Source: Actinoplanes utahensis (GTDB taxonomy: Bacteria > Actinomycetota > Actinomycetes > Mycobacteriales > Micromonosporaceae). Taken from it: 64,000 nucleotides of DNA. A program made the position numbers and the translations under genes. Shown here piece after piece: positions 8,415 through 17,175 of this stretch. Each line of letters opens with the position of its first letter. Position 1 is the stretch's first letter. The stretch covers positions 27,520 through 91,519 of the forward strand of contig NZ_BOMZ01000010.1 of NCBI RefSeq assembly GCF_016862455.1, read 5' to 3'. The notes under the pieces are model-generated. The model did not search any database. It saw nothing but the letters and a program-made list of their open reading frames with translations, and was not told where the DNA came from.

Positions 8415-9427
8415 CGGCCGCCTTCCGTCACTTGCGACTCCGGGGTCCGGGCGGGCACGCTGCCGGACACCGAACTGGACACCGAGCCGGACGGCTCGGG
8501 CGCGATGCTCGGCTGGGCGGACCGCAGCTTGAGCTCGGTGGCCGCCTCGAGAGTCAGATCGTCGGCGTCGACCGCCTCGAAGGAGATCCCGAACCTGTTC
8601 GACAGCAGCGTGAAGAACTCGCCGGCCACTCCCTTGCGGAAGTCCTCGGCCAGCTCCTCCGGGCCGATCGCCACGATCTCGTAGGGCGACGCCACCGGCC
8701 GGATGTCGACCAGGATCGCCTCACCGGCCTGCCGGATCCGCGACGTCGCGGTCAGCCGCTGCCCGTTGATCATGATGGCTTCGGCGCCGTGCTGCCACAG
8801 CGCGTTCGTCGCCAGCTGCAGATCGATGTCCTTGACCCGGCCGTCGTTGCTGCGCTCGCCGGTCACCGGGTCCACCGGGGCCGGCCCGTCCCCCACCGTG
8901 ATCCGGGCGCCGGACCCGCGGACCCGGGCCATCCCGGTGACCGCCTCCAGCTCGCGCAGCCGCCGCACCGCCGCGTCCCCGAGCTCGCTGTCGCGCAGCG
9001 CCGCCACCTCGTCGGCCAGCTTGTCCGCCTGCCGCTGCAGGCGCTCGGTCTCGGTCCGCCGGTTCTGCACCTGGGCGATCAGCGTGTCCCGGGCCTGGGT
9101 ACGAGCCGGCTCCGCGGCCACCGTCTGCCGGTACGCCACCACCAGCAGGAACCCGATCAGCGCCAGCGTCAACGCCGCCGACACCCCGGCCGTGCCCCGC
9201 CGCACCCCGGTCCGCGGGCCCTCGGCGGCGCGGCGCGCGGCGGCGTCGGCGTACCCGGGATCGAGCGGATCCTGGAACAGCGCCGTCAGGAAGTCCGGCC
9301 CGTAGGTGCGCTTGCCCTTGGCCGCGCCGTCCGGATCCGGCGGGCCCACCGGCAGCCCCACGGCGGCCAGGCCGTCCGTGCCCGCCTGCCACGACGGCTG
9401 ACGGCCGGCGCCGTCCCGGCCGGTCAC
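8411..9427 (-). CDS. DUF881 membrane protein
   Basis: A 338-residue protein. The frame stays open for another 100 codons upstream, but that stretch lies over the phosphatidyltransferase gene. I therefore start at the GTG at 9427, which overlaps that gene's stop as GTGA. A cytoplasmic part (1-80) is followed by one membrane helix (AALTLALIGFLLVVAY), a coiled coil (RTETERLQRQADKLADEVAA) and the DUF881 domain (ARITVGDGPAP, AIMINGQRLTATSRIR). It is the Rv1823 counterpart. The pairing of two DUF881 proteins with DUF1290 suggests one membrane complex (inference). Confidence 0.85.
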   Translation of the reverse strand: MTGRDGAGRQPSWQAGTDGLAAVGLPVGPPDPDGAAKGKRTYGPDFLTALFQDPLDPGYADAAARRAAEGPRTGVRRGTAGVSAALTLALIGFLLVVAYRQTVAAEPARTQARDTLIAQVQNRRTETERLQRQADKLADEVAALRDSELGDAAVRRLRELEAVTGMARVRGSGARITVGDGPAPVDPVTGERSNDGRVKDIDLQLATNALWQHGAEAIMINGQRLTATSRIRQAGEAILVDIRPVASPYEIVAIGPEELAEDFRKGVAGEFFTLLSNRFGISFEAVDADDLTLEAATELKLRSAQPSIAPEPSGSVSSSVSGSVPARTPESQVTEGGR

Positions 9428-10029
9428 GACGGCCGCTCGGCACGGTCGGCGCGCAGCACCCGCGCCGCCTGGACGACGTAGAGCAGGCAGGCGCACCAGT
9501 ACAGCCCGAGCGCCCACCAGGTCAGACCCCAGGCGACCGGCGCCATCCACCACTCGATCGACGGGACCGCCTTGGACAGCAGGATCAGCGGGAACGAGGC
9601 GAGCAGCAGGAACGTGCCGGTCTTGCCGACGTAGTGCACCGGCGGCGGACCGTACCCGTGGCGGCGCAGGATCACCAGCACCACGCCGAGCACCGCCTCC
9701 CGGGCCACCAGCGCCGCGAGCAGCCACAGCGGGATCACCTCGCGCACGGTGAAGGCGACGAGGATCGCCACGATGTAGAGCCGGTCCGCGAACGGGTCCA
9801 GCAGCTCACCGAGGCGGCTCACCGAGTTCATCCGGCGGGCGACGTAGCCGTCCACCCAGTCGGTGGAGCCACCGATCATCAGGACGACCACGGCGGCGAT
9901 GTCCTTCTCCACGCCGAGGAACAGGTAGAGGAAGAGCGGCACGCCCAGCAGGCGCAGGAAGCTGATCGCGTTGGGCAGGGTCCAGATCCGGTTCGAGGTC
10001 TCGATGGACGGCGCAGGGTGCTGCGACAT
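9424..10029 (-). CDS. CDP-alcohol phosphatidyltransferase
   Basis: A 201-residue integral membrane enzyme that transfers a phosphatidyl group from CDP-diacylglycerol to an alcohol. The diagnostic motif D-G-x2-A-R-x8-G-x3-D-x3-D is complete, running from the Asp of VDGYVARR to the Asp of DPFADR, with several membrane helices after it. The genomic position equals Rv1822 (PgsA2 group), so phosphatidylglycerophosphate-type synthesis is plausible, though the acceptor alcohol is not proven. The ATG at 10029 has AGAGGAAG upstream and precedes the first conserved block (RIWTLPNAISFLRL). It heads the conserved minus-strand block. Confidence 0.88.
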   Translation of the reverse strand: MSQHPAPSIETSNRIWTLPNAISFLRLLGVPLFLYLFLGVEKDIAAVVVLMIGGSTDWVDGYVARRMNSVSRLGELLDPFADRLYIVAILVAFTVREVIPLWLLAALVAREAVLGVVLVILRRHGYGPPPVHYVGKTGTFLLLASFPLILLSKAVPSIEWWMAPVAWGLTWWALGLYWCACLLYVVQAARVLRADRAERPS

Positions 10030-10204
10030 CGCGACTTCCTCTCCCCCTCGGCCGAGGCCCCCGCCCGGCTCGTGCGTGGAACCGGGGTCGGGGACTGGTC
10101 GCCGCCCGTATCGCCGGCGGCTGTCCGCGTTCGTCCCGGTCACTCGCCGAGCAACTATAACCAGCCGCATCCTCCCACCTGACGCGCAGTCACATGCGCC
10201 ACAC

Positions 10205-10263
10205 CCCGGCCGGCTCGCACTGCCGGCCCGAGGCGCTCGGGCCGGCAGTGCGAGCCGGCCGGG
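10205..10263. repeat. 28-bp perfect palindrome, 3-nt loop
   Basis: Left arm 10205-10232 and right arm 10236-10263 are exact reverse complements, separated by GCG. The arms are built from GGCCGGCTCGCACTGCC and its complement. It sits between divergent genes (phosphatidyltransferase and nucleotidyltransferase), where neither gene needs a terminator, and only 45 bp before the nucleotidyltransferase start. It could form a cruciform, cap an incoming transcript or be a small mobile palindromic element. Confidence 0.85.
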
Positions 10264-10308
10264 TTTAACCGCTTGGCGGGACGGGTGCGGGCCTGGGAGG
10301 GTACGCCG

Positions 10309-10989
10309 ATGCATGTCCTGCTGTCCGGCATCGTCGGATCGACCGCGTACGGGCTGGCCGGCCCGGATTCCGACGTCGACCGCCTCGGTGTGTTCGCCGC
10401 CCCGACCGTCCGCTTCCACGGCCTCACGTTCCCGTCGGAGTCCGTGGTGTCCACCAAGCCGGACGCGACGTTCCACGAGGCCCGGAAGTACGCGAGTCTC
10501 GCGCTGCGCGGCAACCCGACCGTCTCGGAGCTGATGTGGCTGCCCACCGAGTTGTACGAGACCCGGCACCCGCTCGGCGACGCGCTCATCGGCATCCGGA
10601 CGTCGTTCCTGGCGGCGCGGCCGGTCCGGGACGCCTACCTGGGGTACGCCACCCAGCAGTTCAAGCGCCTGGAGTCCCGCGGCGACGGCTCGTTCTCCGC
10701 CGACACCCGCAAGCGGACCTCGAAACACGCCAGGCATCTGCTCCGGCTGTGCGCACAGGGCTTCGAGCTGTACACCACTGCGCACCTGCGGATCCGGCTC
10801 GACGATCCGCAGCGGTTCCGAGATTTCGGGGAGCGGGTCGCGGCCGGTGACATCGACCTCGCCCGGCGGATGATGGCCGATTACGAGCACCGTTTCGACA
10901 CCGCGACGACGGTCCTGCCGGACGAGCCGGACCGGACCGCCGCCGAGGCGTGGCTGCGGTCGGTGCGGGCCGCCTTCTACGACGCCTGA
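10309..10989 (+). CDS. nucleotidyltransferase of the DNA polymerase beta superfamily
   Basis: 226 residues. The N-terminus HVLLSGIVGSTAYGLAGPDSDVDRLGV carries the GS-x(9-12)-D-x-D nucleotidyltransferase motif, with SDVD as metal ligands. The rest is a helical domain with TRKRTSKHARHLLRL. Stand-alone proteins of this COG3541-like type are predicted to modify RNA or proteins with nucleotides; the target is unknown. The ATG at 10309 follows GGGAGGG, which is better than the GTG 12 codons earlier. The perfect palindrome lies directly upstream. Confidence 0.82.
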   Translation: MHVLLSGIVGSTAYGLAGPDSDVDRLGVFAAPTVRFHGLTFPSESVVSTKPDATFHEARKYASLALRGNPTVSELMWLPTELYETRHPLGDALIGIRTSFLAARPVRDAYLGYATQQFKRLESRGDGSFSADTRKRTSKHARHLLRLCAQGFELYTTAHLRIRLDDPQRFRDFGERVAAGDIDLARRMMADYEHRFDTATTVLPDEPDRTAAEAWLRSVRAAFYDA

Positions 10990-11028
10990 CGTCGCGGGCC
11001 GGCCGCGCCCGCCGCCGGCCCCACGGCG

Positions 11029-12972
11029 TCAGCGGCCGCGGCGGGCGCGGACGTAGTCGTCGATCACGTAGCGGCCCAGCTCGGCGGCGTCCGGGCTGAA
11101 GACCCGGCCGCCGTTGCGCTTGGCGATCGCGGACACGAACCGCTGCAGACCCGGGTCCTCGCCGAGCATGAACAGGTTCAGCGTGGCGCCGTACCGGGTG
11201 AGCAGGTCGACCTCGCGGACGGTGGCCTGGATGGTCTCCGGCAGCGGCGGCCACCAGAAGATCGACTCACCGTCCTCCTCCAGGTGTGAGGTCGGCTCGC
11301 CGTCGGTCACCACCAGGACCACCGGCTCGGCGCCGGGATGCCGGCGCAGGTGGCGGGCGGCCAGTTTCAGGGCGTGCTGGAGGTTGGTGCCCTTCTCGGC
11401 GGTGGGCTCGACGGCGGTGAGCTCACCCTGGGACAGCGCCTGCGCGTACCGCCCGAAGCCGATGATCTGGAGGGCGTCCTGCGGGTACTTGGTGGCGACC
11501 AGATGAGACAGGGCCAGGGCGGTCTGTTTCATCGGGCCCCAGCGGCCGTCCGCGAACATCGAATAGGAGAGGTCGACGCAGAGCGCCACCGCCGCCGACG
11601 CCCGGCGCTCGGTCTCGGCGATCTCGAAGTCCTCCGGCGCGAGCCGGACCGGGAGCGGCCCGGCCGGGACCGAGGCGGCCCGGCGGCGGACCGCGTTGCC
11701 GATCGTGCGGACCACGTCGAGGGGCTGGTCGTCGCCGAACTCCCAGTGCCGGGACGAGCCGATCAGGTCACCGGCGGCGCCCGCGTCGCGCATGTCGTGC
11801 TCGCCGCGTTTCCCGGCGATGTCCTTGAAGATCGCGGAGAGGGCCGACTGGCCGAGCCTGCGCAGCGCCTTGGGCGACAGGGTGAGACCGTCGGCGTCGC
11901 GCTGCACCCAGCCCTGGCGGCGCAGCTCGCGTTCCAGCTCGCGCAGCCGGCGCAGGTCGTCGGCGGCACCCCGGCCGAGCTGCCGTTCGACGGCCTCCAC
12001 GTCGACGTCGTCGAGGGTGGCGCCGGGATGCTCCTGGCCGAGCTGGTCGATCAGCTCGTCGAGATCGGCGATCTCGCCGAGGGCGGACGCGGCGTCGCCG
12101 TAACCCAGATCGGCGGGGCCGCGCATCCGCTCGCCCCGGCCCCACTCGAGGTTGGGGCGCAACGCGCGCAGGTTGTCGGTGAGCTCGGCGAACTGACCCT
12201 GCAGGGGCCCGAGCGCCTGGGCCATGAGTTGTTGCAGCTCCTCGCGCTGCTGCGGGCTGAGGGACCGCAGCAGCCGCTCGGCGGCCGCGGCCTGGCGGGC
12301 CAGGGAGTCGATCAGCTCGTCGACGTCGCGGGGGTTGTCCGGGAAGAACTGCCCATGCCGTTCCATGAACTGCCGGAAGGCGTCGGTGGTGTCCTCGCCC
12401 CGTGCGTGCTTGCCCAGCAGGTCGTTCAGCTCACCCAACATTTCGGACATTTCCGCAAAGTCGCCCTGCTGGAGAGCTTGTTTCATGCCCGCGAAGCGTT
12501 GCTCGACGACTTCTCGCCGGAGACCGTCGAGAATCTGCTGGTAGATGTCGCGCGCTTCCTGAGATGTCCAATCATATTCGGACAACTCGGAGACGGCCTG
12601 GGACACCGACCGCGGCAGGCTGTCCAGCATCGCCTCGTTGAACCGGGCGTCATCGTCGTCGCGCACCGCGAGGGCGTCCCGCTCGGTGGCGAGCGCCTGA
12701 TCGAGCATCTGCCGGGCCCGGGTGACCGCGCCGTCGAGGTTGCCGCGCCGCATCGCCTCCCGCCGCAGCCGCCGCGCCCGCTCCCGCAGGGAGTCGAGCC
12801 CCCGCTCACCGCGGGGCCCCTGCCGGATCAGGTCCCGCAGCGCGTCTCGCAGACTGTCGCCGCCGAGGACCCGTTCCCCCATCTCGTCGACGGCGGCCCG
12901 CACGTCATAGGGCGGCGCCAGCGGATCAGGCCCGTCGCGCCACGCCCCGTACCGGAACACGTTGCCCGCCAC
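11029..12972 (-). CDS. VWA-domain protein, partner of the adjacent MoxR-type ATPase
   Basis: 647 residues: a long charged helical part rich in Arg/Glu (1-440) and a C-terminal von Willebrand A domain with the MIDAS motif DLSYS at 467-471 and VLVVTDGEPTS near 553. There is no signal peptide, so it is cytoplasmic. The gene follows the AAA+ gene by 3 bp, the arrangement seen for BchI/BchD-like and Rv0958/Rv0959 pairs. In such pairs the ATPase remodels targets brought by the VWA protein. The target here is unknown. Confidence 0.88.
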   Translation of the reverse strand: MAGNVFRYGAWRDGPDPLAPPYDVRAAVDEMGERVLGGDSLRDALRDLIRQGPRGERGLDSLRERARRLRREAMRRGNLDGAVTRARQMLDQALATERDALAVRDDDDARFNEAMLDSLPRSVSQAVSELSEYDWTSQEARDIYQQILDGLRREVVEQRFAGMKQALQQGDFAEMSEMLGELNDLLGKHARGEDTTDAFRQFMERHGQFFPDNPRDVDELIDSLARQAAAAERLLRSLSPQQREELQQLMAQALGPLQGQFAELTDNLRALRPNLEWGRGERMRGPADLGYGDAASALGEIADLDELIDQLGQEHPGATLDDVDVEAVERQLGRGAADDLRRLRELERELRRQGWVQRDADGLTLSPKALRRLGQSALSAIFKDIAGKRGEHDMRDAGAAGDLIGSSRHWEFGDDQPLDVVRTIGNAVRRRAASVPAGPLPVRLAPEDFEIAETERRASAAVALCVDLSYSMFADGRWGPMKQTALALSHLVATKYPQDALQIIGFGRYAQALSQGELTAVEPTAEKGTNLQHALKLAARHLRRHPGAEPVVLVVTDGEPTSHLEEDGESIFWWPPLPETIQATVREVDLLTRYGATLNLFMLGEDPGLQRFVSAIAKRNGGRVFSPDAAELGRYVIDDYVRARRGR

Positions 12973-12975
12973 CGG

Positions 12976-14430
12976 TCAGCTCCCGTAGACGGTGCGGCCG
13001 TCGTCGGTCAGCTCCTTGGCCAGCCGGCGGGTCAGGTGCAACCCCTCCAGGACGAACTCGATGCCGGACGCCGCCTGACCGGGGCTCGGCGCGTCGCCCA
13101 GCCCGAGCCGGTCCAGCACCTTCGCCAGGCCGGGGACGGTGCCGATCTGGGCCAGCAGCTCCTCGGCACTGACCAGGTCACCGGTCTCGATCAGGGCGCC
13201 CTCGGCGACCAGGTCGGTGAAACCGGACAGGTCGAGCCCGGACAGCCGGGCCCGGAACGTCTCGGCCGTCGCGACCCGCAGCAGGTGCCCGAGGATCTCG
13301 GTCTCCCGGCCCTCCTCGCCGCTCTCGAACTCGACCTTGCCCCGCAGCGTCGACGTCACCGAGACGGTGTCGCAGATCCGGGCGACCGGCTCCCGCTCGC
13401 CCCGCAGCCCGGCCCGGCGCAGCGCGGACGCCGCCACCGTCTCGGCGGCCGCGATGGCGAACCGCGCCGACACACCGGAGCGCGCGTCCACCGAGGGCGA
13501 CTCGCGGACGCCGCGGGTGTAGCGGGCCAGCACCTCCACCAGGTGCGCGGGCAGCGCGGCGACCAGGGCCGCCTCCTGCTCGATCAGCGCGGTCTCCAGC
13601 TCCAGGTCGGCCGGGTAGTGGGTGCGGATCTCGGCGCCGAACCGGTCCTTGAGCGGGGTGATGATGCGGCCCCGGTTGGTGTAGTCCTCCGGGTTGGCCG
13701 ACGCGACCAGCAGCAGGTCCAGCGGGAGACGCAGCTGGTAGCCGCGGACCTGGATGTCGCGCTCTTCCAGCACGTTGAGCAGCGACACCTGGATCCGCTC
13801 GGCCAGGTCGGGCAGCTCGTTGACGGCGAAGATGCCCCGGTTGGTGCGCGGGACCAGGCCGAAGTGGATGGTCTCCGGGTCGCCCAGGGCCCGGCCCTCG
13901 GCCACCTTGATCGGGTCGACGTCGCCGATCAGGTCGCCGACGCTGGTGTCCGGGGTGGCGAGCTTCTCCCCATACCGCTCGGAGCGGTGCAGCCAGGCGA
14001 TCGGCAGCAGGTCGCCGGCCTCGGCGGCCAGCCGGCGGGACGCGGGGGTGAGCGGATGATAAGGATGCTCGTGCAGCTCGGAGCCCTCGATGAACGGCGT
14101 CCACTCGTCGAGCAGGCCGGCCAGCGCCCGGATCAACCGGGTCTTGCCCTGGCCGCGCTCACCGAGCAGCACCATGTCGTGCCCGGCGAGCAGCGCCCGC
14201 TCGACCTCGGGCAGCACGGTGTCCTCATAGCCGACGATGCCGGGGAACCGGGGCTCGCCGGAGCGCAGCCGGTGCAGCAGGTTGGCCCGCAGCTCCTCCT
14301 TGACCGTGCGGAACTCGTGCCCGGAGGCTCGCAGCTCTCCCACGGTGCGCGGCAGGCCGGTGGGCGGGATTGGTGTGATCGCGATCGGCGCCTCTGTCAC
14401 CGCACGAACGCTACTCCGGGGATCTGACAT
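12976..14430 (-). CDS. MoxR/magnesium-chelatase-like AAA+ ATPase
   Basis: A 484-residue AAA+ ATPase: Walker A GERGQGKT (90-97), Walker B region GIFAVNELPDL, sensor-1 LLVASANPEDYTNRGRI and an arginine-rich lid. It resembles the I subunit of magnesium chelatase and Rv0958 but is not next to chlorophyll or cobalamin genes. Together with the VWA gene immediately downstream it should form a chaperone-like machine. The start chosen is MSDPRSSVRAV; the GTG ten codons downstream is also possible. Confidence 0.88.
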   Translation of the reverse strand: MSDPRSSVRAVTEAPIAITPIPPTGLPRTVGELRASGHEFRTVKEELRANLLHRLRSGEPRFPGIVGYEDTVLPEVERALLAGHDMVLLGERGQGKTRLIRALAGLLDEWTPFIEGSELHEHPYHPLTPASRRLAAEAGDLLPIAWLHRSERYGEKLATPDTSVGDLIGDVDPIKVAEGRALGDPETIHFGLVPRTNRGIFAVNELPDLAERIQVSLLNVLEERDIQVRGYQLRLPLDLLLVASANPEDYTNRGRIITPLKDRFGAEIRTHYPADLELETALIEQEAALVAALPAHLVEVLARYTRGVRESPSVDARSGVSARFAIAAAETVAASALRRAGLRGEREPVARICDTVSVTSTLRGKVEFESGEEGRETEILGHLLRVATAETFRARLSGLDLSGFTDLVAEGALIETGDLVSAEELLAQIGTVPGLAKVLDRLGLGDAPSPGQAASGIEFVLEGLHLTRRLAKELTDDGRTVYGS

Positions 14431-14515
14431 TCATCGAGTGTGTGGGAGCGGACACATCCAGGGCCGCGGGATTGGCTCTGGCCGCCGCGGGTGCCGCGGC
14501 GCGAGGCTCGCCGTC

Positions 14516-15331
14516 ATGACGGAGATTCAGCGGTACGCGGCCTTCACGCTCGACCCGGCCGGCGGCAACCCCGCCGGCGTGGTCCTGGACGCGGGCGCTC
14601 TCGACGACGCCGCGATGCAGGCGATCGCCGCCGAGGTGGGGTACTCGGAGACGGCATTCGTGACGGCCCGTGACGGGAATCGTCTCCGGGTGCGCTATTT
14701 CAGCCCGCTCGCCGAGATCCCGTTCTGCGGGCACGCCACGGTGGCGACGGCGGTGGCGCTGGGGCCCGGCGAGCACCTGTTCCAGACCAACGCCGGTGAC
14801 GTTCCGGTGCTCGTGGACGAGGCCGGGACGGCGACGCTGACCAGTGTGGAGCCGCAGGTGAAGGACCTCGCGGAGGCGGATCTGGCGGCGCTGCTGGACG
14901 CGCTGCGCTGGGACGCCGGCGACCTGGACCCGCTTCTCGCGCCGAAGGTGGCATACGCCGGGGCGTACCACCCGATCATCGCCGTGACCAGCCGCGAGCG
15001 CCTCGCGGACCTGGACTACGACGTGCCGGCACTGAAGGCGCTGATGACCGAGCGTGGGTGGACCACCATCCAGCTGGTGTTCCGGGAGGGCCCGGAGTCG
15101 TTCGACGTCCGGAACCCGTTCCCGATCGGTGGTGTCTACGAGGACCCGGCGACCGGGGCGGCGGCCGCGGCGTTCGGCGGTTACCTGCGTGCGCTGGGGC
15201 TGGCCGGCGCGGACGCGACGATCGCGCTGCGCCAGGGCGACGACATGGGCCGGCCGAGCCGCATCACCGTCCGCCTCGACCCCGCGGTCGCGGGCGTGCG
15301 GGTGAGCGGCCCGGCCGTCCCGATCAGCTGA
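14516..15331 (+). CDS. PhzF-family isomerase/epimerase
   Basis: A 271-residue PhzF-fold protein: QRYAAFTLDPAGGNPAGVV at the start, the active-site glutamate in GYSETAFV (Glu45), IPFCGHATVATA near 74 and GGVYEDPATGAAAAAFGGYL near 205. The fold includes phenazine PhzF and diaminopimelate epimerase-like enzymes. No phenazine genes are nearby, so the substrate is open. The ATG at 14516 is the first start next to the conserved N-terminus. The 3' end overlaps the convergent peptidase gene by 8 bp. Confidence 0.88.
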   Translation: MTEIQRYAAFTLDPAGGNPAGVVLDAGALDDAAMQAIAAEVGYSETAFVTARDGNRLRVRYFSPLAEIPFCGHATVATAVALGPGEHLFQTNAGDVPVLVDEAGTATLTSVEPQVKDLAEADLAALLDALRWDAGDLDPLLAPKVAYAGAYHPIIAVTSRERLADLDYDVPALKALMTERGWTTIQLVFREGPESFDVRNPFPIGGVYEDPATGAAAAAFGGYLRALGLAGADATIALRQGDDMGRPSRITVRLDPAVAGVRVSGPAVPIS

Positions 15332-17108
15332 GGCGCAGCTGCAGGGACGAGGCGCCCGGCTGGACACCGACGACGGTGCCGGCCGGGTACCGCAGCGTGT
15401 GATCACGGTCGGTCGAGATCAGCACCACGCCGATCCGGTGGCCGGCCTTGAACACGTGGTCGGTGCTCTGCAGTTCCCAGCGGAACGTGTACGGCTTCCC
15501 GGCCCTGATCGGGGTGGTCACCGCCGGCGAGAACCGGTTGCGCACGTCGATCCAGCCGCGGGTGACGATCTCCTGGTCGGTGGTCGCCGTCACGTACTCC
15601 CGTTTGAAGAAGCAGCCGGGGTCGCCCTCGATGCCCGGCGCGATGCAGTCCTGCTCGGGCAGCGTCCGCACCCCGGCGTACCGTTCCGCGGCGCCGTAGT
15701 CGACGAGCAGCGCCGTCAGGTACGGCGAGTCACCGGCCAGGTCCGCCCGGACCGTGATCTCGGGCGTCCCGGAGAGCCGGGTGTCCTTGGTCAGCGGCGC
15801 GGTGAGGTGGATGAACCGGTTCGCGTCGGCGGTGTCCGGCGCGGCGGCCAGGCTCTCCGCGGTCCGTGACGTGTCGTCGGTGAACGTCTGCCGCGGCCCG
15901 GCGCCCAGCCGCAGCGTCGTGTCACGTCCCTTGAGCGGCCAGGTCTTCGAGGTCACCCACTGGTTCGGGGCCACCTCGACGTCGGCGGCCGGCTCCCGCT
16001 CGATCCCGTTGTCGATCTGGTGGAGGTAGTGGTCGAACCAGCGGTGCAGGGTGTCCAGCCACTCGGCCCGGCGGATGTTGAACGGGTCGGTGTGCCCGGC
16101 CTGGTGCAGCCAGATCTTGCGCTCGACGCCGTTGCGGCCCAGCGCTTCCCACCACTGCCCGGCGTGCAGGGTGCGGACGTTGAAGTCGTGCAGCCCGTGC
16201 ACCAGCAGCACACTAGCCCGGACCTTGTGGGCGTCGCGCAGGTAGTCACGCTCCGCCCAGTACGCGCTGTAGTCGCCGGTCTCCCGGTCCTGCGCCTGTT
16301 CCAGGTGCGCCATGACATCCGCGCACACCTCCGGGTTCGCCCTGGTCAGGACGGCCTTGGCGAGGATGTCGGTGTCCTCGCCCTGGAAGCCCCCGGGCGC
16401 GACGACACCGCCGTTGGCGCGGTAGTAGTCGTACCAGCTGCTGATCGCGGCGATCGGCACGATCGTCTCCAGGCCGCGCACGCCGGTGCTGGCGACCGCG
16501 TTCGGCAGGGTGCCGTTGTACGAGACACCGATCATGCCGGTCTTCCCGGTCGACCACCCGGCCCGCACCGCCGCGCCGCTCGCGTCGAAGCCCGGCGCCC
16601 GGCCGTTCAGCCAGTCGACCACGGCCTTCATGCCGAGCGTCTCGTTGCGCCCACCCGAGGTCGGGCAGCCGGTCGAACCGCCGCTGCCGAGGCTGTCGGC
16701 GAAGATCACGGCGTACCCGCGCGGCACGAAGTAGTTGTCCAGATATCCGGGGAAGACGATGTTGTCGGCCCGGTTCACCGGCGCGGCCTTCTGCGCCGAG
16801 ACGCTGCCGTCCCGGTCGATGTCGTCGTGGTTCGGGATGTCGTTGAGGCCGGCGTAGTACGGACTCGGCTGGAAGATCACCGGCACCTTCGACGTGGTGT
16901 CCGGCCGGATGATCCGGACCGCGACCCGGTCCGGCTGCCCGTCCGAGTCACTGTCGACGGGAGTCTGCACCCAGACCTGCTCCCGGATCGCTGAGGCGTA
17001 GTCGTGGACCGGTTGGGTCCCGGTCGCGGCGTGAGCCGGAGTCGCGGCGATGGCCGACGATCCGGCGAGAACCATGAGGATGGAGAGGCCCCTGGCCAGC
17101 AGTCGCAT
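15324..17108 (-). CDS. secreted Xaa-Pro dipeptidyl-peptidase (CocE/PepX-like)
   Basis: 594 residues with a Sec signal peptide (MRLLARGLSILMVLAGSSAI, cleavage near residue 28). The S15-family alpha/beta hydrolase core follows: nucleophile GVSYNG (Ser196), Asp in VHGLHDFNV and His in QAGHTDP. The C-terminal part is the jelly-roll domain of X-Pro peptidases. It cleaves Xaa-Pro dipeptides from extracellular peptides. A GTG two codons earlier is an equal start candidate. Confidence 0.9.
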   Translation of the reverse strand: MRLLARGLSILMVLAGSSAIAATPAHAATGTQPVHDYASAIREQVWVQTPVDSDSDGQPDRVAVRIIRPDTTSKVPVIFQPSPYYAGLNDIPNHDDIDRDGSVSAQKAAPVNRADNIVFPGYLDNYFVPRGYAVIFADSLGSGGSTGCPTSGGRNETLGMKAVVDWLNGRAPGFDASGAAVRAGWSTGKTGMIGVSYNGTLPNAVASTGVRGLETIVPIAAISSWYDYYRANGGVVAPGGFQGEDTDILAKAVLTRANPEVCADVMAHLEQAQDRETGDYSAYWAERDYLRDAHKVRASVLLVHGLHDFNVRTLHAGQWWEALGRNGVERKIWLHQAGHTDPFNIRRAEWLDTLHRWFDHYLHQIDNGIEREPAADVEVAPNQWVTSKTWPLKGRDTTLRLGAGPRQTFTDDTSRTAESLAAAPDTADANRFIHLTAPLTKDTRLSGTPEITVRADLAGDSPYLTALLVDYGAAERYAGVRTLPEQDCIAPGIEGDPGCFFKREYVTATTDQEIVTRGWIDVRNRFSPAVTTPIRAGKPYTFRWELQSTDHVFKAGHRIGVVLISTDRDHTLRYPAGTVVGVQPGASSLQLRLS

Positions 17109-17175
17109 CGGCACACCGTATCGCCAAACCTCGATGCGATGGGCCCCGGTGTGGCACCGCCTAGAATGAGGCCTG

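Noticed and set aside
9428..9727. 100-codon N-terminal extension of the second DUF881 gene
   Set aside because: It overlaps the phosphatidyltransferase coding sequence completely and reads as Arg/Gly/Ala shadow; the GTGA overlap start is better.
10030..10890. extended start for the phosphatidyltransferase
   Set aside because: The extra part crosses the palindrome and the opposite nucleotidyltransferase gene; ATG at 10029 has a good Shine-Dalgarno and fits family length.
12976..14430. magnesium chelatase for chlorophyll or cobalt chelatase for cobalamin
   Set aside because: No chelatase H subunit or tetrapyrrole gene is nearby; the AAA+/VWA pair fits the general MoxR-type group.
14516..15331. 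phenazine biosynthesis cluster
   Set aside because: PhzF-fold proteins are widespread; no other phz gene is present.
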